NCBI GenBank assembly: GCA_964534315.1
Contig: CAZHOV010000076.1
Location: 1 to 26,223 of the forward strand
Reading direction: 5' to 3'
Source of the DNA: CAZHOV01 sp964534315
Lineage (GTDB): Bacteria > Bacteroidota > Bacteroidia > Chitinophagales > Saprospiraceae
Length of the DNA: 26,223 nt
Of the stretch, positions 1 to 7,595 are shown one piece after another. A model generated the notes under the pieces. That model saw only the letters and a program-made list of their open reading frames with translations. It searched no databases and was not told the origin of the DNA. The position numbers were made by a program, and so were the translations under genes. How positions within the stretch are numbered: the stretch's first letter is position 1; the number at the start of each line of letters is the position of its first letter.

Positions 1-82
1 TTTCATTTGAACCTAAAAAAATTATTCTACCAATTTTTTTGCCTTACTACTTAACTGTTTAAGATAATTAAAGAGACAGATC

Positions 83-1414
83 TTAAAACTCCACCCCATC
101 AAACCGCCCGGAACTCATCATCAATAAGTTTTTATTGCTCCAGTCGGTATTTTCCAGCGTTTTTTGGAGTACTTCAGGAGTTTGGATCACCCTCAAATTG
201 GGATGATCGAAATAAGCAGCAAGCTTTTTTAAGTCAATCGGAACCATCTTTTTGGACTGTAGCGTATGGGCGCTGTAATAGACGATCGCCTGGTCTGCTT
301 CATGGAGAGCATGTCGATATTGGGGAAGAAACGTTTCATTCAGACTACTGAAGGTATGCAATTCCAGGCAAGCGACCAGGTAGCGTTCAGGGTATAAACT
401 TCGGACGGCGTTGACAGTGGCTTTAACCTTGGAGGGAGCATGGGCAAAGTCCAGATATACAGCACTATCTTCCTGCTCTCTTACCAATTGCAAACGTCTG
501 GCGGCTCCCTTGAATTCCTGGATAGCACGGTGGAACTCATGCTCCGTAATGCCGATCTCCCTGCATATGAGACGGGCGGCATGCAGGTTTTGCATATTGT
601 GCTTGCCAAACACCTGTAGTGGGATTTTTTCTCCGGAACTAGCTATCAAGTAGTCGCGGTTGTCCTTTGTTCTGAAGGGTGGAGTAGTGTAAGGGATAGA
701 TTGAAAGGCCGGCTCTTTGGTCTCCATTATCTTTAGTAGCTCTGGGTCGTCTTCAAACCAAACCAGACTTCCTCCCGGCTCAAGTTGGTCGATAAAAAGG
801 CTGAATTGCTCAATGTAGTTTTCGAAGGTAGGAAAAACATTGATATGATCCCAGGCAATGCCGGTAATGACAGCCAGGTGGGGCTTGTAGTGTAGAAACT
901 TGGGGCGTGGATCGAGTTTGGAAGAAAGATATTCATCTCCTTCAATAATGATATAAGGGGCTCCTGAAAGTCGAACCATCCGCTCAAAACCATCCAACTG
1001 CGCACCAACCAGGTAATCAAAATCATAATCGAGGAAGTTAAGCACATGCATGATCATAGAGGTCACGGTCGTTTTGCCGTGACTGCCGGCTACGACGATG
1101 CGCCTGGCCTCCCTGGATTGCTGGTAAATGAATGCAGGAAACGATAAAATGGGAATCCCCGATTCTTTCGCTTTTATTAGTTCCGGGTTGTCTTCCCGGG
1201 CATGCATGCCCAGAATGACCAGGTCCAGGTCTTCGGTAATCCGGGCAGGGTCCCACCCCATTTTTTCAGGTAGTAACCCATATTGCTCAAGCCTTTTTTT
1301 TGAAGGATTATAAATTTGATCGTCTGACCCTGTCACAAAATGTCCGTTCTGGTATAGATCTATAGCAAGGTTGTGCATGACACTTCCTCCAACTGCAATC
1401 AAGTGTATTTTCAT
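83..1414 (-). CDS. mpl: Mur ligase, Mpl type (UDP-N-acetylmuramate:L-Ala-gamma-D-Glu-meso-DAP ligase)
   Basis: This 443-residue cytoplasmic Mur ligase probably joins recycled murein tripeptide to UDP-MurNAc in peptidoglycan recycling. Visible parts are the N-terminal Rossmann-like Mur domain (VGGSVMHNLA at about residues 8-17, then GSD at 29-31), the ATP P-loop GSHGKTTV at about 110-117, the acidic EGDEY segment, and AWDHINVF in the central domain. The length and the segment GSDDQIYNPSKKRLEQYG resemble Mpl more than MurC, MurD, MurE or MurF. The ATG start puts the N-terminal glycine motif at the expected distance, and the stop is TAA. The gene is divergent from the small lipoprotein gene at 1669, with about 254 bases between them. 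MurC is the main alternative; the Mpl call is from pattern recall, not a search. Confidence 0.8.
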   Translation of the reverse strand: MKIHLIAVGGSVMHNLAIDLYQNGHFVTGSDDQIYNPSKKRLEQYGLLPEKMGWDPARITEDLDLVILGMHAREDNPELIKAKESGIPILSFPAFIYQQSREARRIVVAGSHGKTTVTSMIMHVLNFLDYDFDYLVGAQLDGFERMVRLSGAPYIIIEGDEYLSSKLDPRPKFLHYKPHLAVITGIAWDHINVFPTFENYIEQFSLFIDQLEPGGSLVWFEDDPELLKIMETKEPAFQSIPYTTPPFRTKDNRDYLIASSGEKIPLQVFGKHNMQNLHAARLICREIGITEHEFHRAIQEFKGAARRLQLVREQEDSAVYLDFAHAPSKVKATVNAVRSLYPERYLVACLELHTFSSLNETFLPQYRHALHEADQAIVYYSAHTLQSKKMVPIDLKKLAAYFDHPNLRVIQTPEVLQKTLENTDWSNKNLLMMSSGRFDGVEF

Positions 1415-1668
1415 GTGCTAAGAATAAAAGCGAATGTTATCGCCTGTTAAAAATAAGCGGCAAACAGAAATAATTGTACTTTTGCGCTCCTAAAGTTGAA
1501 TATTTTAACCCAAAATAAACAATTTGCAACTTCTTAACGTATGTTATAATATGTAAGTTTTTTGTTTCGTTAGTAACAGGTAAATAACAGCAAACAAAAA
1601 TTACTCAATATCCTACAACAAAATAATCCATTTACATATTTAAAACTAATTCAAAAAAACTAACTATC

Positions 1669-1842
1669 ATGAAATCTAGAAAGATCCGTTCCATTGTAGC
1701 CGTTTTCCTTTTCGCAGCACTTGCTTTTTCCCTTTCTTCTTGTAACCGGGGATTGGGATGTCCCAGCAACTTTTCAGTCAAAACTGTTGTGAATAAGACA
1801 GTAGACGTTGCTCCTGCTATTATTTCTGCGGTTAATGAATAA
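1669..1842 (+). CDS. small lipoprotein, 57 aa
   Basis: This short gene has a clear export signal: a basic start (MKSRKIR), a hydrophobic stretch at about residues 8-20, and a lipobox SLSSC with Cys25 as the predicted lipidated residue. That leaves a mature peptide of about 33 residues beginning CNRGLGCPSNF, with a second Cys at 31. The ATG is preceded by an AT-rich leader, and the stop TAA lies 41 bases before the ATG of mnmD, on the same strand, so the two may share a transcript. The function is unknown. Codon use and the intact signal argue for a real gene despite its length. It probably sits in the outer or inner membrane as a small lipid-anchored peptide. Confidence 0.7.
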   Translation: MKSRKIRSIVAVFLFAALAFSLSSCNRGLGCPSNFSVKTVVNKTVDVAPAIISAVNE

Positions 1843-1883
1843 TCTTTTTGTCCCGAAGGGATTTTGTAATTGAACGTGATGGA

Positions 1884-2546
1884 ATGGATCCCAAACTTGT
1901 TCTGACAAAAGACGGCACACACACGCTTTTATCTGGTCACTTTGGCGAGCACTACCATTCTATTTTCGGCGCCCTGCAGGAAAGTCAGCACGTTTTTATC
2001 GATGCTGGTTTAAATGAAAAAGTAAAAAAACAAAAAGATATATCTATTCTTGAATTAGGTTTTGGTACCGGTTTAAATGCTTTTCTGACCTTGTTGGAAG
2101 CCCGGAACCAAAGCCTTTCTGTCTTTTATACCGGAATAGAAAAATATCCGATCGACCTTGAGACCGCCCAAACCCTCAATTATGCTAACCACCTCGAAGC
2201 TGCTCCATCCGAGCTTTTTCTGGAACTTCACCAATGTGATTGGGAAAAAAGAATATTGATAACGCCTAATTTTGACTTTCTCAAATTAAAGAAAGACTTT
2301 TTGGAAATTACCGACCGTCAAAGGTATGACCTTGTCTATTTCGATGCTTTTGCTCCTAATGCGCAGCCTGAGCTTTGGGAAACACTCCTGTTACAAAAAA
2401 TGTATGACGCCCTCAACGATAGCGGAATTTTGGTAACCTACTGTGCAAAGGGAGTGGTAAAAAGGAGGTTGAAGTCTGTAGGTTTTTCTGTGGAAGCCAT
2501 CCCCGGTCCGCCAGGCAAACGGGAGATGACCAGAGCAACCAAATAG
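1884..2546 (+). CDS. mnmD: tRNA U34 (mnm5s2U pathway) methyltransferase MnmD
   Basis: This is a SAM-dependent methyltransferase of the MnmC N-domain family (DUF752/Methyltransf_30). It would methylate the aminomethyl group on the wobble uridine of tRNAs. The SAM-binding motif ILELGFGTGLNAFL follows the family-typical opening (DGTHTL, EHYHS, GALQES, HVFI). A second block, DLVYFDAFAPNAQPELW, holds the catalytic-domain signature, and the C-terminus has the PGPPGKREMTRA loop typical of the family. I chose the ATG at 1884 (220 residues) because family members begin just before the LTxDGSHTL block. An in-frame TTG at 1848 would add 12 residues and cannot be excluded. No FAD oxidase domain is fused, as is usual for stand-alone MnmD. 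MnmA, acting on the same base, is encoded at 10077. Confidence 0.88.
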   Translation: MDPKLVLTKDGTHTLLSGHFGEHYHSIFGALQESQHVFIDAGLNEKVKKQKDISILELGFGTGLNAFLTLLEARNQSLSVFYTGIEKYPIDLETAQTLNYANHLEAAPSELFLELHQCDWEKRILITPNFDFLKLKKDFLEITDRQRYDLVYFDAFAPNAQPELWETLLLQKMYDALNDSGILVTYCAKGVVKRRLKSVGFSVEAIPGPPGKREMTRATK

Positions 2547-2576
2547 AGGATGGCTCATAGACTTATGAGACAGCCT
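2547..2576 (+). terminator. hairpin after mnmD, weak terminator candidate
   Basis: A stem-loop starts just after the mnmD stop: CTCATA (2554-2559) pairs with TATGAG (2564-2569) around a GACT loop. The stem extends outward through GGATGG and ACAGCC with two mismatches. The downstream tract is pyrimidine-rich (TTACTTCTCTCCCCC), not a clean U-run, so termination efficiency is uncertain. It shares the decamer GATGGCTCAT with the hairpin at 8854-8890. Confidence 0.4.
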
Positions 2577-2677
2577 TACTTCTCTCCCCCCAAAGCGTTA
2601 TTCTAACCCAAAATTTTTCCCTATTTTGGCTCCTGCCTTTTTTAAACTACCAATGTACGAGCTGAATTTACATTTCT

Positions 2678-4117
2678 ATGAAAAAAATGCCATTACACGT
2701 CAAAATCATTATTGGGTTAATATTAGGTATCATTTATTCCCTGGTTTCTAGTTATCTTGATTGGAATGAATTTACCAAAAACTGGATCAATCCCTTCGGA
2801 ACGATATTTATCCGGCTCTTGAAGTTTATTGCTGTCCCGCTGGTATTGTTTTCGATCATTAGCGGGGTGTCCAGTTTGCCGGATCCATCTCAACTCGGCA
2901 GAATGGGGGCAAAAACCCTGGTTGCTTATTTGATCACAACCATGTCTGCAGTAGCTATCGGATTGTTGTTAGTAAACATAGCAAAACCAGGGAATTATAT
3001 TGCCGAAGAGTCACGTCAGAAAAACAGATTGAAATACGAATTGTGGGTGCAACGAACCGATGGGGTAGAAATACTAGATAACAAGAACCTGTTGGACGAT
3101 CCGGCATTTTCTGATCAAATAGAGAACCTGGAAGATGAAATTGAAAAGGAAGCTCAAAATGAAGCTGTTTCTGCCAAGATGGAATCAGCGGAGGAGCTAA
3201 AATCTACTACACCATTGCAATTTTTGGTGGACCTGGTGCCGGACAATATATTTAAAGCCTTGACTGACGGCAAATTGATGCTTCAAGTTATCTTTTTTGC
3301 CATATTTTTTGGGGTCGTCCTACTGCTCATTCCAGAACAACATTCCACGCCAGTTCGGACACTGGTGGATGGCGTCAACGAAGTGTTTCTGAAAATGGTG
3401 GAAATTGTTATGAATGCGGCTCCCTTTTTCGTCTTTGCTTTAATGGCCGGGGTGATCGCGCAAATGGCCGATACACCCGCTGAAGTAATTGAAATATTTA
3501 AAGGGTTACTGAGCTATTCAGTAGTACTGGTGATAGGGTTATTTTTCATGATCTTCGTCTTCTACCCGGGGATCATACTTATTTTTGTTCGAAAATTAAC
3601 TTATGGTTCGTTCTTTAGAAGAATTAGTCCTGCTCAGTTTTTGGCTTTCTCTACCAGTTCGAGCGCGGCAACCCTACCGGTAACGATGGAATGTGTACGC
3701 GATAATATCGGCGTCTCCAGAAATGTGACCAATTTTGTTTTGCCCATCGGAGCTACCGTCAATATGGACGGAACCAGCCTCTATCAGGCTGTCGCTGTTG
3801 TTTTTATGGCTCAGATGCACATGGTAGATTTGACTTTTGGGCAACAACTGACTATCGTATTGACTGCCACCCTGGCCTCTATTGGCTCGGCGGCGGTCCC
3901 CAGCGCCGGGCTGGTTATGATGATCGTCGTCTTACAATCTGTCGGGCTAAATCCGGCCTGGATCGCCATCATCTTTCCGGTAGACCGTATCCTGGATATG
4001 TGCCGGACCGTTGTGAACGTAACGGGTGACGCAACGGTTTCTACCCTCATCGCTCAATCGGAAGGCCAACTGGAGCTCAATCATGAAGAAGAATTGGAGG
4101 TTAGTAATGAGCAATGA
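2678..4117 (+). CDS. dicarboxylate/amino acid:cation symporter (DAACS, SLC1-like)
   Basis: This 479-residue inner-membrane transporter is of the glutamate/aspartate/dicarboxylate:Na+ or H+ symporter family. Recognised elements are the serine-rich HP1 loop (STSSSAATLP, about 325-334), the TM7 signature NMDGTSLYQ at about 362, the HP2 region ASIGSAAVPSAG, and the TM8 substrate/cation segment DRILDMCRTVVNVTGD near the C-terminus. The conserved residues expected for a working transporter are present. A long, strongly charged segment at about residues 104-178 sits between TM3 and TM4, where archaeal homologues have a short loop. The exact substrate cannot be read from sequence. The last four codons and the TGA stop lie inside a heptamer repeat array (4106-4133). 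The ATG start is supported by the MKKMPLHVKIIIGLILG first helix. Confidence 0.9.
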   Translation: MKKMPLHVKIIIGLILGIIYSLVSSYLDWNEFTKNWINPFGTIFIRLLKFIAVPLVLFSIISGVSSLPDPSQLGRMGAKTLVAYLITTMSAVAIGLLLVNIAKPGNYIAEESRQKNRLKYELWVQRTDGVEILDNKNLLDDPAFSDQIENLEDEIEKEAQNEAVSAKMESAEELKSTTPLQFLVDLVPDNIFKALTDGKLMLQVIFFAIFFGVVLLLIPEQHSTPVRTLVDGVNEVFLKMVEIVMNAAPFFVFALMAGVIAQMADTPAEVIEIFKGLLSYSVVLVIGLFFMIFVFYPGIILIFVRKLTYGSFFRRISPAQFLAFSTSSSAATLPVTMECVRDNIGVSRNVTNFVLPIGATVNMDGTSLYQAVAVVFMAQMHMVDLTFGQQLTIVLTATLASIGSAAVPSAGLVMMIVVLQSVGLNPAWIAIIFPVDRILDMCRTVVNVTGDATVSTLIAQSEGQLELNHEEELEVSNEQ

Positions 4118-4323
4118 ACAATGAACAATGAATCTTCATATTTCATATTTAATAATTCATATTTCATATTTAATATTTCATATTTCATATTTCATATTTA
4201 ATAATTCATATTTCATAATTCATATTTCATATTTCATATTTCATATTTCATAATTCATATTTCATAATTCATATTTCATAATTCATATTTCATATTTCAT
4301 ATTTCATATTTAATAATTCATAT
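4106..4323. repeat. heptamer tandem array (AATGAAC x4, then TTCATAT x27)
   Basis: Four heptamers of the form AATGARY run from 4106 to 4133 and overlap the end of the transporter ORF. After one C they are followed by 27 uninterrupted heptamers from 4135 to 4323. Every unit in the second block fits TT[C/A]ATA[T/A]: 19 TTCATAT, 4 TTCATAA, 3 TTAATAA and 1 TTAATAT by my count. Only positions 3 and 7 vary and the register never slips. The two blocks are of roughly opposite orientation (ATTCATT versus TTCATAT), so some pairing is possible. The array fills almost all of the gap before the gene at 4351. Confidence 0.95.
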
Positions 4324-4350
4324 TTCCCCGATACTAAATACTAATTCCTG

Positions 4351-6936
4351 ATGGCTAGGAAACTAACAATCGCTGCTTTATTCACTTGCCTTCTTTTACT
4401 ATTTCTTTGGAAAGGTGATCTTTTCATACCTGAACCAGGCCCCTTACCTATCGGAGGGGAAACTATAGTGAATGGAGTTGAAAATGAAGATAATCAAGAA
4501 AAACGACAGCAGTGGATTGATTTGATGCACCAAACGCCTGATGGAGTTGACTGGAAAGCTATGGTCTATCAAACCTTTTACAAGCGCCATCAACAACGGA
4601 TGGCCGAGTTGCGAGCCAGACCCCGCAATGGCGTCAAGGAAAGCTTTGCAGACAGTACCTTGTCAGGAACCTGGAAGGAAAGAGGAAGTGTCAATCAGGC
4701 GGGAAGCGTTTACGATGTAGCTTATGATGTTGAAGAAGATGCTATCTACGTAATTGCAGCAGGCGGCTCTTTGCTAAAAGGGAATAGGGAAGGGACCGAT
4801 TGGGAGGTCATTAATCAGGATCTGCAATTTGACAGGCATTTCCTGGAAATCGTCTCCAAGGATGAGCAAAAACGATTGCTCGCCTTCACCGGCAGAATCC
4901 TTCATTACTCTGATGATATGGGCAGTACGTGGCAGCCGGCCGAAGGCATAGTGATAGCAGATGGAGGGGGAGCTTTTTTTTATCCTACTTTAATTAATGA
5001 CAGCACCTTGTTTGTATTAGCCAAACCGTCTTATTTGGATGACCTGGCACTCTATAAATCGACCGACTATGGAGAACATTTCTATCAACTTCTTACCCTG
5101 TATACCTATGATCCTTCTATGGTTATGATGCATTCTCCAGAAGGTTCGTCAGAAGTCTATCTTGTTGAAAAGGTTGTTTCCGGTGTCCGCTTGTGGCAAC
5201 TCGATCAGTTGGATAACGAATTGGTCTCCTTAAATTTTAATTCCACTCTAGCTTTTGGCGATGTAGGAGCAAATATATTCAGCGTTTTAAATGGAGACGG
5301 TCTCACTAGGTTTTATTTGTACACCAACGGAAATAACGGAGGTGCGGATGTTTATTTGTCTGAAGACTTTGGCGCATCCTGGGAATATCAAGGTACAGTA
5401 CCCGAAAGGCCGTGGGCTGTCGGATTGTATGCTTCTCCCTCCGACCCTGACCGCCTCTTTACGGGAGGGGTAGAGGCTTACCGGAGCTTTAACAGGGGCG
5501 TTACCTGGACTAAGGTGAACAACTGGTACGACTACTACAACGATATTGAGCATCAACTGCATGCAGATATTATGCATTACGGGGAGTTTCAAGACCCCAA
5601 CGGCAACCCCTTTCTCCTGATCAGTAATCATGGTGGACTGAGTATTTCGTACAATGACCTAATTAGCAATACCAATATTGGCCTGGAAGGATTAAATGTA
5701 AGTCAATACTATTCGGTGCGCTCTTCGGCAGAAGATCCTTACTTTATCTTTGCAGGCTCTCAGGATCAGGGACTACAACGATCGTTTACTTATGACCAGG
5801 GGATCGCCGAATTCGAACAGGTTATCTCCGGAGATTACGGTCATTTGGTACTTACAGATGAAGGAAGTAAATTATGGTCGGTTTATCCGGGAGGAGTAGT
5901 TTCTTATTATAGCAATGCAGAAAATGGCACCCCGGTAGCCACTGCTGAGATTAATTCAGTCGATGAATCCGTATGGCTGCCCCCTTTGATGGCTGATCCT
6001 TTTGGCAATGGGAAGATAATCTATATGGCTGGCGGCAGCATTTCGGGAGGAAGCGGTTCTTATCTCATCCGGTTAGAGGCCGATCTTAATGGCATTACCA
6101 AGACGCAGTTGCCTTTTAATTTTAAAAGTGCCTCCGGAGGAGAATTGTCTGCTATTGGCGCATCACCCGTCAATCCGCTCAATTGGTATGCGGCGACGAC
6201 TAACGGGTATTTCTTTTATTCGAATGACGGGGGAAACTCCTGGACGGTTTCTACCGATCTGTTGGCTAGTGGCCAGTGGTTATACGGCCAAAAAATATTG
6301 CCCTCAAAGAAAGAAGCTCAGACCGTTATTGTTGGTGGTAATGGGTATCAAGGACCACCTGCCTGGATTTCAGAGGATGGAGGAGCAACCTTCCAGCCAT
6401 TTGATAATGGCTTGCCGCCTACCTTAATTATTGATATGGCCTCAAATGAGAATGAATCTTTTATTTTTGCTGCCACAGAAACAGGCCCCTACCTTTATGC
6501 GCAAGAGTTGGGACAATGGTATGATATGTCTGGTCTGTGCGCCCCGGCACAAACCTATTGGTCAGTAGAATATGTATCCGATTTAAATACGATCAGATTT
6601 GGAACCTACGGTAGAGGGATCTGGGATTTCGAAATTGACCAGGAAGTGAATGTCGAAGAGTTGGAAACCGTGACCGAAACGGCTTTTTCTATACAGCCGA
6701 ACCCGACATACAGTACCTTTAGGCTATTCATCCAAACGCCGACTTATCCATTTCACGGGATTGCCCAACTGATTGACCTGTCTGGAAAAGTTATCCAAAC
6801 AAAAGAAATGCACGTTCTGAATGAGCAGTTTGAGATGCCCTTTGATGTGGAGCCTCTCGAATCCGGAATGTATATTTTATCGCTTATGAGCGAAGATGGG
6901 CAGCGGTTAAAAGCCCTGAAAGTGGTAAAAAAATAG
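4351..6936 (+). CDS. secreted Asp-box/BNR repeat protein with T9SS type A sorting domain
   Basis: This 861-residue exported protein begins with a signal segment (hydrophobic at about residues 5-20). The body carries several Asp-box (BNR) motifs of the S-x-D-x-G-x-T/S-W type: SDDMGSTW near 187, STDYGEHF near 237, SEDFGASW near 337, SNDGGNSW near 624 and SEDGGATF near 674. This predicts a sortilin/sialidase-like beta-propeller or pair of propellers. The last 80 or so residues (from FSIQPNPTYSTFRL) form a Por-type T9SS C-terminal sorting domain, ending LKALKVVKK, so the protein should cross the outer membrane and be released or anchored. No catalytic signature of a specific glycosidase is visible, so activity is unknown. 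It is convergent with the minus-strand gene at 6939, only 2 bases away. Confidence 0.85.
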   Translation: MARKLTIAALFTCLLLLFLWKGDLFIPEPGPLPIGGETIVNGVENEDNQEKRQQWIDLMHQTPDGVDWKAMVYQTFYKRHQQRMAELRARPRNGVKESFADSTLSGTWKERGSVNQAGSVYDVAYDVEEDAIYVIAAGGSLLKGNREGTDWEVINQDLQFDRHFLEIVSKDEQKRLLAFTGRILHYSDDMGSTWQPAEGIVIADGGGAFFYPTLINDSTLFVLAKPSYLDDLALYKSTDYGEHFYQLLTLYTYDPSMVMMHSPEGSSEVYLVEKVVSGVRLWQLDQLDNELVSLNFNSTLAFGDVGANIFSVLNGDGLTRFYLYTNGNNGGADVYLSEDFGASWEYQGTVPERPWAVGLYASPSDPDRLFTGGVEAYRSFNRGVTWTKVNNWYDYYNDIEHQLHADIMHYGEFQDPNGNPFLLISNHGGLSISYNDLISNTNIGLEGLNVSQYYSVRSSAEDPYFIFAGSQDQGLQRSFTYDQGIAEFEQVISGDYGHLVLTDEGSKLWSVYPGGVVSYYSNAENGTPVATAEINSVDESVWLPPLMADPFGNGKIIYMAGGSISGGSGSYLIRLEADLNGITKTQLPFNFKSASGGELSAIGASPVNPLNWYAATTNGYFFYSNDGGNSWTVSTDLLASGQWLYGQKILPSKKEAQTVIVGGNGYQGPPAWISEDGGATFQPFDNGLPPTLIIDMASNENESFIFAATETGPYLYAQELGQWYDMSGLCAPAQTYWSVEYVSDLNTIRFGTYGRGIWDFEIDQEVNVEELETVTETAFSIQPNPTYSTFRLFIQTPTYPFHGIAQLIDLSGKVIQTKEMHVLNEQFEMPFDVEPLESGMYILSLMSEDGQRLKALKVVKK

Positions 6937-6938
6937 CT

Positions 6939-7526
6939 TTAGAGGTTTTTAAAATATTTCTTTTTTAATTTCCCTTGTGCATTAAACCAGGATTTAAGCC
7001 CATAGGCATATCCCTTTCCGGGGAAATTGGTTTTAATGATCTCGTTTCTTTTATTAGCTAATTTATGAATGCTTCGGGAAATTTTTCCTCGTATCTGAGT
7101 ATCGTCCAGATCGAGATTTTTTTCTTTTACAAAAGGAAGGGCTAAATCAAAAAAATCGGCATTGACGAGAATATGCCCTTTTTCTTCCAGTTTTTCCAGA
7201 ATGAAGAGGTCCCATTCAGATAGGCGGTACCCTCTTTTTTGTTTAGGTAAAGTAACGGCCTCCTTTTTAGATTCAGTTTGATTTTGCTTTTTTCTTTGAT
7301 TCTTTTTTTCGACTTTTTCCTCTGCCGGAAATTCGTATATCTCCTCTTCGGCAGGGGAAGACGATGGATGCACATCTAATTCTGTACTGCCTTGTTGCTG
7401 AAGATTTTGTAGCTCAGAAATCGTTTTTTTAGTGTGGCTGATTTGAAACTCTAATTTTCTTAATTCAGATTGATATTTACGGATTAGATCGTTAATTTCT
7501 AAATAGGTCAATGAAGTGTATTTCAT
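6939..7526 (-). CDS. coiled-coil protein with charged linker and basic C-terminal domain, unknown function
   Basis: I do not recognise this 195-residue protein. The N-terminal segment (about 10-45, LIRKYQSELRKLEFQISHTKKTISELQN) has heptad character and should form a coiled coil. The middle (about 50-105) is low-complexity and rich in Glu, Lys, Gln and Ser. The C-terminal 90 residues (from YRLSEWDLFILEKLEEKG) are predicted globular and helical, with a possible winged-helix look: ISRSIHKLANKRNEIIKT followed by GKGYAYGLKSWF. No signal peptide or membrane segment is present. The start was moved to the internal ATG at 7526, because the longer frame to 7718 would run back across the divergent glycosyltransferase gene. 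DNA binding is a guess from the C-terminal helix pattern only. Confidence 0.7.
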   Translation of the reverse strand: MKYTSLTYLEINDLIRKYQSELRKLEFQISHTKKTISELQNLQQQGSTELDVHPSSSPAEEEIYEFPAEEKVEKKNQRKKQNQTESKKEAVTLPKQKRGYRLSEWDLFILEKLEEKGHILVNADFFDLALPFVKEKNLDLDDTQIRGKISRSIHKLANKRNEIIKTNFPGKGYAYGLKSWFNAQGKLKKKYFKNL

Positions 7527-7595
7527 ATTTATTGCTATTTTGCAGACTAAGTTAAAATTTTTCTGTTTTGTTTTCAATTTTAGTAAGGATAATAA

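Noticed and set aside
733..1047. Open frames on either strand inside mpl and other genes
   Set aside because: They lie fully inside better-supported genes, lack recognisable domains and have no start context; they are frame shadows.
1477..1484. TACTTTTG as a -7 element for the small lipoprotein gene
   Set aside because: It fits TAnnTTTG, but no -33 TTG is at the right distance and it would leave a leader of nearly 180 bases; AT-rich DNA gives such matches by chance.
4135..4323. CRISPR array
   Set aside because: Units are 7 bases without spacers, and no cas gene is present; the same holds for the octamer arrays.
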